Position numbers and translations under genes: made by a program. The notes under the pieces are model-generated. The model made no database searches. It saw nothing but the letters and a program-made list of their open reading frames with translations, and had not been told where the DNA came from. Source: Rubrimonas sp036770645 (GTDB lineage Bacteria > Pseudomonadota > Alphaproteobacteria > Rhodobacterales > Rhodobacteraceae). From it: 17,154 nt of DNA. Below are positions 1-7,732 of this stretch, in pieces (the stretch's first letter is position 1; each line of letters begins with the position of its first letter). The stretch lies in contig DAIPIU010000057.1 of assembly GCA_036770645.1 (NCBI GenBank), forward strand, positions 1 to 17,154. The letters run 5' to 3'.

Positions 1-6
1 GCCGCC

Positions 7-231
7 ATGACCAGCCGCCTCCGCGCCGCCCTGTCCGACGCCGAAAATCTGCCCCCGGCGGACCGGGAGCGGCTCGCCGATCTCATCGAGGACACCGTGG
101 CCGCCTGGGCCGACCCCGCGCCCTTCACGGCGCGGGAGATGGCCCATCTGCGGGAACTGGACGCCGAACCCTTCACGCCCGCCGACCAGGGCGACGTCGC
201 GGCCTTCTTCGCCGCGCATGGGCGCCGTTAA
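7..231 (+). CDS. ParD-like antitoxin of a type II toxin-antitoxin pair
   Basis: A small acidic protein of 74 residues. It has a helical N-terminal half (a leucine- and arginine-rich stretch ending near DLIEDTVAAW, about residues 25-34) and a C-terminal tail ending AAFFAAHGRR. The size, composition and position directly ahead of a ParE-like reading frame are what one expects of an antitoxin that binds DNA and neutralises its toxin. The stop overlaps the toxin start by 14 bases, so the two are translationally coupled. The frame stays open to the left edge of the window, so the true start could lie upstream; the ATG at base 7 is only the first one visible. Family assignment rests mainly on context and is moderate. 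Confidence 0.6.
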   Translation: MTSRLRAALSDAENLPPADRERLADLIEDTVAAWADPAPFTAREMAHLRELDAEPFTPADQGDVAAFFAAHGRR

Positions 232-504
232 CGTATCGGCGCGGGCGCTCGCCCGCCTGCGCGCCATCCAAGCCCACATCGCCCCGCACGACCCGGACGC
301 CGCCGCCAACGTGATCGGCGAGATCGAACGCGCCTGCGGCCTGATCGCGTCCCAGCCCCGCATGGGCCGAGCGATCCCCGGCACGTCCCTGCGCTTCCCG
401 TCACCCGGCGCTACGGCTACCGCGTGATCTGCCGCATCGCAGCGGACGGCATCGAGTTGCGCGATGTCCTGCACCCGCGCCGGAACTGGCCGAAGGCGCC
501 CTGA
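218..504 (+). pseudogene. ParE/RelE-like toxin, frameshifted
   Basis: The first frame, from the ATG at 218, gives a ParE-like N-terminus: the VSARALARLRAI helix, a mid-region with AAANVIGEIERAC, and the typical QPRMGRAIPGTSLR turn. It then runs into nonsense and stops at 427. From about base 397 the next frame supplies the missing ParE C-terminus, PVTRRYGYRVI followed by IELRDVLHPRRNW, and stops at 502-504. Joining the two frames gives about 95 residues, the normal length for this family. One base is missing (or two are extra) at about 389-400. ParE toxins act on DNA gyrase in characterised cases. The copy is probably inactive, unless the shift is a sequencing error or is bypassed by ribosomal slippage. 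Confidence 0.7.
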
Positions 505-663
505 AACCCGCCCCCGGCCTCGCCATCCCGCCCGTCGCGGCATGGCGCCTGTCTCAACGGACCGGACCCGGCCGCCGGAACCCGGCCCCGTTCACGGAAA
601 GTTTGCCAACAAAAAACCAATGATATCAAAGGTCCCCACCTCGGACACCCGCAGGGCACCCGT

Positions 664-691
664 CTCCGGCCGGGCCCCGCGGCCCGGGGAG
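664..691 (-). terminator. GC-rich hairpin downstream of the formate dehydrogenase operon
   Basis: CCGGGCC at 670-676 pairs with GGCCCGG at 681-687 around a four-base CCGC loop. CTCC at 664-667 can extend the stem with GGAG at 688-691 across a two-base bulge. The hairpin lies 17 bases beyond the fdsD stop on the minus strand. No T-run follows immediately; a T6 tract (A6 at 611-616 on the plus strand) occurs only about 50 bases later. It could be a terminator or a 3'-end stabilising stem. The rest of the 505-707 gap holds an AT-richer patch at about 598-632 with a TGATATCA palindrome (621-628) and no gene. Confidence 0.45.
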
Positions 692-707
692 GGGGCTTCC
701 GCCGCCC

Positions 708-959
708 TCAGCCCGCCTGCGCGGCCCCCGCCAGCGCCGCCTCGGCCCCGCGCCGGGCCAGCGGGTCGAGGCCCGCCCCCCCGCGCGCCATCAGCGCGGC
801 GAGGTCGCGCCGCATCCGAGGCTCCCAGAACGCGCCCACATGCCGGGCGACGCCCGCCACCGCCTCCGCCTCCGGGTAGGGGGCGAAATAGGCGGCGATC
901 TGGTTCATCATCCGCGCCAGCTCCGCGTCGCGCTCATGCGCGCGATCCGGCCCGCTCAT
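708..959 (-). CDS. fdsD: NAD-dependent formate dehydrogenase delta subunit FdsD
   Basis: An 83-residue protein with the FdsD pattern: an N-terminal helix (ELARMMNQIAAYF, about residues 13-25), then HVGAFWEPRMRRDLAALM (about 40-57) and an alanine-rich tail. FdsD is a small accessory subunit encoded last in fdsGBACD operons, and it is needed for a fully active, cofactor-loaded enzyme in related bacteria. The start ATG at 957-959 overlaps the fdhD stop (956-958) as ATGA, so translation is coupled. The same frame stays open further upstream, but that extension is low-complexity shadow of fdhD and is excluded. Confidence 0.9.
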   Translation of the reverse strand: MSGPDRAHERDAELARMMNQIAAYFAPYPEAEAVAGVARHVGAFWEPRMRRDLAALMARGGAGLDPLARRGAEAALAGAAQAG

Positions 960-1777
960 CGCCCGCCCTCCGCCTCGGGGTCGAACAGCATCGCGCCCTC
1001 CACGCACAGCACCGCGACCCCGATCCCGGCCGCCCCCGCCACCCGCAGCGCCAGCGCGCTGGGGGCCGACGCCGCGGCGATCCAGGGCGCGCCGATAGCG
1101 GCGGCCTTCTGCGCCATCTCGACCGACACGCGCGAGGACAGCAGCAGGAACCCCGCCCCCCCGCCGGCGCCCGCGCGGGCCAGCGCCCCCGCCAGCTTGT
1201 CCAGCGCGTTGTGCCGCCCGATGTCCTCGCGCAGCGCGAGGATCGCGCCCGCCCCGTCGCACAGCGCCGCCGCATGGGTGGATCGGTTGGCCCGCTTCAT
1301 CGCCTGCGCCGCCGGCAGCGCCGCGAAGGCGGCGCGCAGCGCGGCCAGCGGCGGCGGCGGCCCGCGGCGCACCGGCCGGGGCCGGGCCAGCGCCGCCTCG
1401 ATGGTCGCCGCCCCGCAGATCCCGCAGGCGGACCGCCCCGGCAGCCGCCGCCGCCGCGCCGCCGCGGCCTCGGCGCGGTCCTCCGCGACAATCAGGTTCA
1501 CCGCCACCCCGTCGCCCGCATCGGCGATGCGCAGCCCCGCGATCTCGTCCGCCGAACCCACCAGCCCCTCGGTCAGCGCGAAGCCCACCGCGAAATCCTC
1601 GAGGTCGGCGGGCGTCGCCATCATCACCGAGAACCCCTCGCCGTTCAGCAGGATGGCGATGGGCGTCTCCTCCGGCGCGCGCCAGACCGCCGCGCGCTGG
1701 CCCGCATCGGTCACCATGCGCCCGAACACCGCCGGGGATGCGTCGCGGGCGGCGGGGTCGAGCCGGCGGATCTCCAT
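956..1777 (-). CDS. fdhD: Formate dehydrogenase accessory sulfurtransferase FdhD/FdsC
   Basis: A 273-residue protein of the FdhD family, which transfers sulfur from a cysteine desulfurase to the molybdenum cofactor so that the formate dehydrogenase becomes active. In fds operons this gene is called fdsC. Visible hallmarks are PIAILLNGEGFSVMMATP (residues 39-56), DLEDFAVGFALTEGL (59-73), the persulfide-carrying C118-G-I-C121 loop in GRSACGICGA, the EDIGRHNALDKL block (184-195) and SSRVSVEMAQKAA (214-226). Length is normal for the family. The start at 1775-1777 lies five bases after the fdsA stop, with GGAG overlapping that stop region as ribosome binding site. It acts in the cytoplasm as a maturation factor and is not part of the catalytic complex. 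Confidence 0.95.
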   Translation of the reverse strand: MEIRRLDPAARDASPAVFGRMVTDAGQRAAVWRAPEETPIAILLNGEGFSVMMATPADLEDFAVGFALTEGLVGSADEIAGLRIADAGDGVAVNLIVAEDRAEAAAARRRRLPGRSACGICGAATIEAALARPRPVRRGPPPPLAALRAAFAALPAAQAMKRANRSTHAAALCDGAGAILALREDIGRHNALDKLAGALARAGAGGGAGFLLLSSRVSVEMAQKAAAIGAPWIAAASAPSALALRVAGAAGIGVAVLCVEGAMLFDPEAEGGR

Positions 1778-1782
1778 CGCCC

Positions 1783-4635
1783 CTACTCCGCCGCCGTCAC
1801 TGCTGGCGCGACGCGGAAATTGGCGACCTCCAGCCGCTTGCGCGTCTCCTGCCAGCGCGAGGGCTGGTTCGACCGCACCACCTGCACCGCCGTGACCTTG
1901 TATTCCGGGCAGTTGGTCGCCCAGTCGGAATGCTCGGTGGTGATGACGTTCGCCCCGGTCAGCGGGTGGTGGAAGGTCGTGTAGACCACCCCCTGCGGCA
2001 CGCGGTCCGACAGGGTGGCGCGCAGCGTCGTCGCCCCGATGCGCGAGCCGACCGACACCATGTCGCCCTCGGCCACGCCGCGCTCCTCCGCGTCGTGGGG
2101 GTGGATCTCCAGCACGTCCTCCTCGTGCCACAGCACGTTGTCGGTGCGGCGGGTCTGCTGCCCGACGTTGTACTGGCTGAGGATGCGCCCGGTGGTCAGG
2201 ATCAGCGGGTGATAGCGGCTGGTGCGCTCGGGGCTGGCGACGAATTCCGTCAGCATGAAGCGGCCCTTGCCGCGCGCGAAGCCGTCGACATGCATGATCG
2301 GCGCGCCGTCCGGGTGGGCCGCGTTCACCGGCCACTGCAGCGATCCGCCGGCGTCCAGCCGCGCATGGCTGACGCCCGCGAAGGCGGGGGTCAGGCGGGC
2401 GATCTCGTCCATGATCTCGGCCGCCGAGGCGTAGTCCATGGGATAGCCCATGGCGGTCGACAGGCGGCACACCGCCTGCCACTCCGACAGGCCCGACGCC
2501 TCGGCCATCACCGGGCGCACGCGGTTGATGCGCCGCTCGGCGTTGGTGAAGGTGCCGTCCTTCTCGAGGAACGAGGTGCCGGGCAGGAACACATGGGCGA
2601 AGGCCGCGGTCTCGTTCAGGAACAGGTCCTGCACCACGACGCAGTCCATCGCCTCGAGCGCCGCGGTGACATGGGCGGTGTTCGGATCGGACTGGGCGAT
2701 GTCCTCGCCCTGCACGAACAGGCCGCGGAACTCGCCGTCCAGCGCGGCGGCGAACATGTTGGGGATGCGCAGCCCCGGCTCCGGGTCGATCGGCACGCCC
2801 CAGTCGCCCTCGAACAGCGCGCGCGCGGTGCCGTCCGAGACATGGCGATAGCCCGACAGCTCGTGCGGGAAGCTGCCCATGTCGCAGGCGCCCTGCACGT
2901 TGTTCTGGCCGCGCAGCGGGTTCACGCCCACCCCCGGCCGCCCGATGTTGCCGGTGGCCATGGCCAGGTTGGCCATGGCCATCACCATGGTCGAGCCCTG
3001 CGAATGCTCGGTGACGCCGAGGCCGTAGTAGATCGCCGCCTCGCCCCCCGTCGCATAGAGGCGCGCGGCGGCGCGGATGGTCGCCGCATCGGCGCCGATC
3101 AGCGGGGCCAGCGCCTCGGGCGCGTGGCGGGGTTCCGCGATGAAGGCGCGCCAGCGGGCGAATTCGGCCGCGTCGCAGCGTTCGGCGACGAAGGCCTCGT
3201 CCACCAGCCCCTCGGTCACGATGACATGCGCGATGGCGTTCATGGCCGCGACGTTCGAGCCCGGACGCAGCTGGATGTGATGCGCCGCCTCGACATGCGG
3301 GCTGCGGACCAGGTCGATGCGGCGGGGGTCGAGCACGATCAGCCTCGCCCCCGCCCGCAGCCGCCTCTTCATGCGGCTTGCGAAGACCGGATGCGCGTCG
3401 GTCGGGTTGGCCCCGATCAGCAGGATCACGTCGGCCTGCTCGACCGACTTGAAGTCCTGCGTGCCGGCTGAGGCCCCGAAGGTCTGCTTCAGCCCGTAGC
3501 CGGTGGGCGAATGGCACACGCGCGCGCAGGTGTCGACGTTGTTGGTGCGGAAGGCGGCGCGGACCATCTTCTGGACCACGAACACCTCCTCGTTGGTGCA
3601 GCGCGAGGAGGTGATGCCGCCGATGCTGTCCTTGCCGTGCGCGGCCTGGATCGCCTTGAACCGGTCGGCGGCGAAGGCGATGGCCTCGTCCCACGACACC
3701 TTCCGCCACGGATCGGTGATCCTCTCGCGGATCATCGGCGCTGTCTGGCGGTCGCGATGGGTGGCGTAGCCCCAGGCGAAGCGGCCCTTGACGCAGGAAT
3801 GGCCCTCGTTCGCCCCGCCCGATTTCGACGGCACCATGCGCACCACGCGGTCGCCCTGCAGTTCGGCGCGGAACGAACAGCCGACGCCGCAATAGGCGCA
3901 GGTGGTCTCGACCGCGCGGGTCGGCACGCCCTGCGCGACCACGGATTTCTCGACCAGCGTGGCGGTCGGGCAGGCCTGCACGCAGGCCCCGCAGGACACG
4001 CAGTCCGACCCGAAGAAATCGTCCGACAGGATGCCCGCCGACACCCGGCTGTCGAAGCCCCGCCCCTCGATGGTCAGGGCGAAGGTGCCCTGCACCTCCT
4101 CGCAGGCCCGCACGCAGCGCGAGCAGACGATGCATTTCGACGGGTCGTACTGGAAATACGGGTTCGAGACGTCGACCGGGGCCTTCGCCTCGGGCGCAAA
4201 ATGGTTCTCGCCCCTGAAGCCGTAGCGCACCTCGCGCAGGCCGACCGCGCCGGCCATGTCCTGCAGTTCGCAGTCGCCGTTGGTCGGGCAGGTCAGGCAG
4301 TCGAGCGGGTGGTCGGAGATGTAGAGCTCCATCACCCCCCGCCGCAGCTTCTCCAGCCGCTGGGTCTGGGTGCGGACCTGCATCCCCTCGCGAACCGGGG
4401 TGGTGCAGGAGGCGGGCGTGCCCTTCACGCCCTCGATCTCGACCAGGCACATGCGGCAGGAGCCCCAGGCCTCGAGCATGTCGGTCGCGCAGAGCTTCGG
4501 GATCGGGACCTGCGCCATCGAGGCCGCGCGCATGATCGAGGTGCCCTCGGGCACCGTGATCCGCTGCCCGTCGATGAACAGGGTGACGGGGGCGCCCTCG
4601 CGGGCCGGGGTGCCGTGGTCGGGCTCGGGGGTCAT
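1783..4635 (-). CDS. fdsA: NAD-dependent formate dehydrogenase alpha (catalytic, molybdenum) subunit FdsA
   Basis: A 950-residue catalytic subunit that oxidises formate to CO2 at a bis-molybdopterin guanine dinucleotide molybdenum centre and passes electrons through Fe-S clusters to FdsB. All cluster ligands can be read. A [2Fe-2S] domain uses C49, C60, C63 and C77. A His-ligated [4Fe-4S] uses H109, C113, C116 and C122. Two ferredoxin-type clusters use C168/C171/C174/C178 and C212/C215/C218/C222. The molybdopterin-domain cluster uses C246, C249, C253 and C281. The molybdenum ligand Cys374 with its neighbouring His375 lies in CARVCHSPTGYG. It is a cysteine, not selenocysteine, enzyme. No Tat signal is present, so it is cytoplasmic. 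It starts seven bases after the fdsB stop, with GAGGA as ribosome binding site. Confidence 0.97.
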   Translation of the reverse strand: MTPEPDHGTPAREGAPVTLFIDGQRITVPEGTSIMRAASMAQVPIPKLCATDMLEAWGSCRMCLVEIEGVKGTPASCTTPVREGMQVRTQTQRLEKLRRGVMELYISDHPLDCLTCPTNGDCELQDMAGAVGLREVRYGFRGENHFAPEAKAPVDVSNPYFQYDPSKCIVCSRCVRACEEVQGTFALTIEGRGFDSRVSAGILSDDFFGSDCVSCGACVQACPTATLVEKSVVAQGVPTRAVETTCAYCGVGCSFRAELQGDRVVRMVPSKSGGANEGHSCVKGRFAWGYATHRDRQTAPMIRERITDPWRKVSWDEAIAFAADRFKAIQAAHGKDSIGGITSSRCTNEEVFVVQKMVRAAFRTNNVDTCARVCHSPTGYGLKQTFGASAGTQDFKSVEQADVILLIGANPTDAHPVFASRMKRRLRAGARLIVLDPRRIDLVRSPHVEAAHHIQLRPGSNVAAMNAIAHVIVTEGLVDEAFVAERCDAAEFARWRAFIAEPRHAPEALAPLIGADAATIRAAARLYATGGEAAIYYGLGVTEHSQGSTMVMAMANLAMATGNIGRPGVGVNPLRGQNNVQGACDMGSFPHELSGYRHVSDGTARALFEGDWGVPIDPEPGLRIPNMFAAALDGEFRGLFVQGEDIAQSDPNTAHVTAALEAMDCVVVQDLFLNETAAFAHVFLPGTSFLEKDGTFTNAERRINRVRPVMAEASGLSEWQAVCRLSTAMGYPMDYASAAEIMDEIARLTPAFAGVSHARLDAGGSLQWPVNAAHPDGAPIMHVDGFARGKGRFMLTEFVASPERTSRYHPLILTTGRILSQYNVGQQTRRTDNVLWHEEDVLEIHPHDAEERGVAEGDMVSVGSRIGATTLRATLSDRVPQGVVYTTFHHPLTGANVITTEHSDWATNCPEYKVTAVQVVRSNQPSRWQETRKRLEVANFRVAPAVTAAE

Positions 4636-4642
4636 GGCGTCC

Positions 4643-6190
4643 TCATTCCGCGGCCAATTGGGCGGCGCGGTCGAAATCCTCGGGAAAAAGGCGCAGGGCC
4701 GACAGCACGGGCATGGGCGTCAGCCCGCCCATGGCGCAGAGCGACCCGTCGCGCATCAGCTCGCAAAGGTCCTCGACCAGCGCGACATTCGCGGCGACAT
4801 CCTCGCCGCGCAGGATCTTCTCCACCGTCTCGCGCCCGCGCACGGCGCCGACGCGGCAGGGGGTGCATTTGCCGCAGCTTTCGACCGCGCAGAACTCGAA
4901 GGCGAAGCGGGCGAGAGCCCCCATGTCGGCCGTGTCGTCGAAGGCCACGATGCCGCCATGGCCGAGCATCGCGCCCGCCGCGGCCAGGGTCTCGTAATCC
5001 ATCGGCAGGTCGAGCATGCCCGCATCGACATAGGCCCCCAGCGGCCCGCCGAGCTGCGCCGCCTTGAAGGGCCGCCCCGTGGCCGTGCCGCCGCCATAGC
5101 CCTCGACCAGCTCGCGCAGCGTGACGCCGAAGGCCTTCTCCACCAGACCGCCGCGCCGGATGTTGCCGGCGAGCTGGAAAGGCTGCGTCCCGCGCGACCG
5201 TCCCATGCCGTAGTCGCGGTAATGGGCCGCGCCCTGCGCCATGATCGCCGGCACGGCGGCGAGCGTCAGCACGTTGTTGACCAGAGTCGGCCTCTCGAAC
5301 AGGCCCGCGACGGCCGGGATCGGCGGCTTGGCCCGCACCGTGCCGCGCCTGCCCTCGATGCTGTTCAGCATCGAGGACTCCTCGCCGCAGATGTAGGCCC
5401 CGGCCCCGCGCCGCACCCGCAGCCGGAAGGCGCGCCCCGATCCGGCGATGTCGGGCCCGATCCAGCCCTCGCGTTCGAGGATCGCGATGGCCGCGTTCAT
5501 CGTCGCGATGGCGTGCGGGTATTCGCTGCGGATGTAGACGAAGCCCTCGGTCGCGCCGGTGGCGAGGCCCGCGACGATCATGCCCTCGATCAGCATGAAC
5601 GGGTCGCCCTCCATCACCATGCGGTCGGCGAAGGTGCCGCTGTCGCCCTCGTCGGCGTTGCAGCAGACGTATTTCGGACCCTCGGGCTGTTCGAGCACGG
5701 TGCGCCACTTGATCCCGGCCGGGAAACCGGCACCGCCGCGGCCGCGCAGGCCGCTGTCGAGCACCTCGGCGCAGATCGCCTCGGGCGTCATCGCCAGCGC
5801 CCGCCGCAGCCCGGCGAAACCGCCATGCGCCGCGTAGTCCGCCGGATCCAGCGGGTCGGTCACGCCCATGCGGGCGAAGGTCAGGCGCTCCTGGCTCGCG
5901 AGCCACGGCATCTCGGCGGTGAGGCCGTGCCCCAGCGGATGCTCGCGTCCCGCCGCCAGCGCCGCGATCAGGCCGTCGGCGTCCTGCGGCCCGACGGGGC
6001 CGTAGGCGCGGCGGCCATGCCCGGCCTCGGCCTCGACCAGTGGCTCCAGCCAGACCATGCCGCGCGAGCCGTTGCGCACCAGCCGGACTACGACGCCCTG
6101 CCGCGCCGCGGCGGCCAGCAGCGCCTCGGCCGTCTCGTCCGCGCCCACCGACAGGGCGGCGCTGTCGCGGGGCACCCAGAGCGTGATCAT
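4643..6190 (-). CDS. fdsB: NAD-dependent formate dehydrogenase beta (NADH/FMN) subunit FdsB
   Basis: A 515-residue diaphorase subunit homologous to complex I NuoF. It takes electrons from FdsA and reduces NAD+. After a thioredoxin-like N-terminal extension (about residues 1-100, usual in FdsB) come the FMN-binding glycine loop GLRGRGGAGFPAG (147-159), the YVCCNADEGDSGTFADR block (174-190), the NADH-binding GAGAYICGEESSM (262-274) and the [4Fe-4S] ligands C439, C442, C445 and C485 in ESCGKCTPCR and SLCAMGG. The start ATG at 6188-6190 overlaps the fdsG stop (6187-6189) as ATGA. I chose it over longer upstream frames because those only shadow fdsG. The translation is intact and full length. Confidence 0.96.
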   Translation of the reverse strand: MITLWVPRDSAALSVGADETAEALLAAAARQGVVVRLVRNGSRGMVWLEPLVEAEAGHGRRAYGPVGPQDADGLIAALAAGREHPLGHGLTAEMPWLASQERLTFARMGVTDPLDPADYAAHGGFAGLRRALAMTPEAICAEVLDSGLRGRGGAGFPAGIKWRTVLEQPEGPKYVCCNADEGDSGTFADRMVMEGDPFMLIEGMIVAGLATGATEGFVYIRSEYPHAIATMNAAIAILEREGWIGPDIAGSGRAFRLRVRRGAGAYICGEESSMLNSIEGRRGTVRAKPPIPAVAGLFERPTLVNNVLTLAAVPAIMAQGAAHYRDYGMGRSRGTQPFQLAGNIRRGGLVEKAFGVTLRELVEGYGGGTATGRPFKAAQLGGPLGAYVDAGMLDLPMDYETLAAAGAMLGHGGIVAFDDTADMGALARFAFEFCAVESCGKCTPCRVGAVRGRETVEKILRGEDVAANVALVEDLCELMRDGSLCAMGGLTPMPVLSALRLFPEDFDRAAQLAAE

Positions 6191-6639
6191 GCCGACGCCC
6201 CCCGCGCCGCCGCGGCCGCCCGCGCGATCCGCCCCGGGTCCGCGCGGCCCACCGGGCGGCCGTCCACCAGCGCCGCCGGGGCCAGCGCGCAATTGCCGAG
6301 GCAATAGACCGGCTCGACCGTCAGGCCCTCCGGCGCGCCGTCGCGCAGCGCGGCCTCGAGCGCCTCCGCCCCCATGCTGCGGCAGGCCTCGGCGCGGCAC
6401 AGCTTGACCACGAGGCCGGCTGGGGGTTCGCGGCGGAAGTCGTGGTAGAAGCTAACGACGCCGTGAACCTCGGCCTTCGAAAGGTTCAGCGCGCGCGCCA
6501 GCGCGGGCAGCGCCGCCTCGGGGATCCAGCCCAGCCGGTCCTGCAAGTCGTGGAGGATCTCGATCAGCGCGGCCGGATCGTCGCCGTGGACCGCGGACAC
6601 GGCCGATGCCGCGGCCGCCGGGTCGGTGTCGTCGCGCAT
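6187..6639 (-). CDS. fdsG: NAD-dependent formate dehydrogenase gamma ([2Fe-2S]) subunit FdsG
   Basis: A 150-residue thioredoxin-fold ferredoxin homologous to NuoE of complex I. It binds one [2Fe-2S] cluster next to FdsB. The ligands are C81, C86, C113 and C117 in LCRAEACRSMG and VYCLGNC. Upstream lie the family motifs LIEILHDLQDRLGWIPEAAL (25-44) and VHGVVSFYHDF (58-68). It is the first structural gene of the fds operon. Its ATG at 6637-6639 is preceded by a GGGGGGAA ribosome binding site. A 72-base gap separates it from the LysR-type gene, and that gap contains the inverted repeat listed at 6689-6713. Confidence 0.95.
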   Translation of the reverse strand: MRDDTDPAAAASAVSAVHGDDPAALIEILHDLQDRLGWIPEAALPALARALNLSKAEVHGVVSFYHDFRREPPAGLVVKLCRAEACRSMGAEALEAALRDGAPEGLTVEPVYCLGNCALAPAALVDGRPVGRADPGRIARAAAAARGASA

Positions 6640-6688
6640 GCCGCGTTCCCCCCGAGGGACGGCCCACGCCAGCAGGGCCTTGTTCTTG

Positions 6689-6713
6689 GAGGCGAGACTG
6701 TCAGTCGCGCCTC
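6689..6713. promoter_or_regulatory. 25-bp inverted repeat at the lysR stop, upstream of fdsG
   Basis: GAGGCGAGACTG (6689-6700) and CAGTCGCGCCTC (6702-6713) are reverse complements with one mismatch in 12, around a single central T. The repeat straddles the last bases of the LysR gene and ends 49 bases before the fdsG start. It could be an operator for the regulator, a terminator-like stem for lysR mRNA, or a processing site. No T-run follows on the minus strand. The centre-to-centre symmetry (GACTG-T-CAGTC) is closer to a protein-binding dyad than to an RNA hairpin, which would need a loop of at least three bases. Confidence 0.45.
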
Positions 6714-7659
6714 AGGCGCGCAAATCGGAACCGTCTATCCGGCTATCGGCCGCGCCTATGGGTCCCCACGCCTCGGGACCGGGGAAATCGCGCGCGACGG
6801 CCAGCAGCGCCTCGGTCAGGGCCGGCTGGGGCTCGCGGTCGGGGACCAGCAGGCCCACGACATGCTCGACCACGGGACGCGCCAGCGGCACGGCGGCCAC
6901 GCCGCCCTCGGGGCCGAACAGCGTCGCGAAGCCCTCCGGCAGCACGCAGGCCAGCACGCCCGCGCGCAGATGCGACGCCAGCGCGAGGACCGAGTTGCTC
7001 TCGACGGTCGGTTGCGGAACATGCCCGCTCTCGGCGAAGGCCGCGTCGATGATGCGCCGGTTCTGCATGTCGGGCGTCAGCGCGCACAGCGGATGCGCCC
7101 CGGCCTCGAGCCACGTCACGGACTCGCGCCCGGCCAGCGCATGGCCGGGGCCGAGGAAAAGGCGATAGCGCTCGCGGTAAAGCGGCAAAGTCAAGCCGTG
7201 CTCGACGGGCTCGCCGTCGAGGTAGGTCACGCCCGCGTCGATCGAGAACTCCTCGACCTCGCGCGCGATCTGGCGGCTCGACCGCGACAGGTAGGTGAAG
7301 CCGACCCGCGGAAAGCGCGCCCGCATGCGCGCGGTCAGCACCGGGGCGCAGGGAAGGGCGGAGGGGATGATGCCGACGGTCATCCGACCCTCGGGCTCGC
7401 CCGCCTGGGCCGCGAGGTCGGCGCGCATGCCGTCGCAGTCCTCGACGATGCGCTGGGCCCAGCGCAGCACCCGCTCGCCTTCGGGCGTCAGCCCCGCGTA
7501 GCGCTGGCCGCGCAGCACGATGGCCACGCCCAGCTCGTCCTCGAGCTGCCGGATTCGGCCCGACAGCGTCGGCTGGGTGATGCAGCAGGCCTCGGCTGCG
7601 CGGGTGAAGTGCCGCTCCCGCGCAAGCGCGATCAGATAGCGCAGCTGACGGATGTCCAT
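6712..7659 (-). CDS. LysR-type transcriptional regulator, probable regulator of the fds operon
   Basis: A 315-residue LysR family protein. The winged helix-turn-helix covers about residues 1-62 (MDIRQLRYLIALARERHFTR, then AACITQPTLSGRIRQLEDELG). The effector-binding domain begins near GRMTVGIIPSALPC (91-104). The ATG at 7657-7659 is chosen because MDIRQLRYL is the conserved LysR start and GGGGGGA sits just upstream; the longer open frame is shadow. It lies directly ahead of fdsG in the same direction with a 72-base gap. A LysR regulator next to fds genes is common and in some bacteria responds to formate, so control of the fds operon is a reasonable inference. The ligand cannot be read from sequence. 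Confidence 0.88.
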   Translation of the reverse strand: MDIRQLRYLIALARERHFTRAAEACCITQPTLSGRIRQLEDELGVAIVLRGQRYAGLTPEGERVLRWAQRIVEDCDGMRADLAAQAGEPEGRMTVGIIPSALPCAPVLTARMRARFPRVGFTYLSRSSRQIAREVEEFSIDAGVTYLDGEPVEHGLTLPLYRERYRLFLGPGHALAGRESVTWLEAGAHPLCALTPDMQNRRIIDAAFAESGHVPQPTVESNSVLALASHLRAGVLACVLPEGFATLFGPEGGVAAVPLARPVVEHVVGLLVPDREPQPALTEALLAVARDFPGPEAWGPIGAADSRIDGSDLRA

Positions 7660-7685
7660 GGCCGGTCCCCCCGGCGCGGAACCAT

Positions 7686-7699
7686 GCGCGCAGACGCGC
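7686..7699 (-). other. Small GC hairpin between the muralytic gene and the LysR gene
   Basis: GCGCG (7686-7690) and CGCGC (7695-7699) pair around CAGA in the 73-base gap between the hydrolase stop and the regulator start. There is no T-run on the minus strand. This could be a weak transcript boundary between the cell-wall module and the fds genes, or chance in such GC-rich DNA. Confidence 0.2.
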
Positions 7700-7732
7700 G
7701 CAGGGTAAACCCGTCCGCCGCGCCGCCGGGCC

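Noticed and set aside
621..628. TGATATCA palindrome in the AT-rich patch between the toxin and fdsD
   Set aside because: Eight bases of symmetry with mismatched flanks and no gene starting nearby; too short to call an operator.
464..1984. Long plus-strand open frame of 506 codons
   Set aside because: Its Arg/Pro/Ala-rich low-complexity translation overlaps fdsD, fdhD and the end of fdsA, which have clear family motifs. It is a shadow caused by high GC content.
956..4450. Minus-strand frame of 1164 codons reading from inside fdsA into fdhD
   Set aside because: Only the last 273 codons are a real protein (FdhD). The upstream part is an out-of-frame reading of fdsA.
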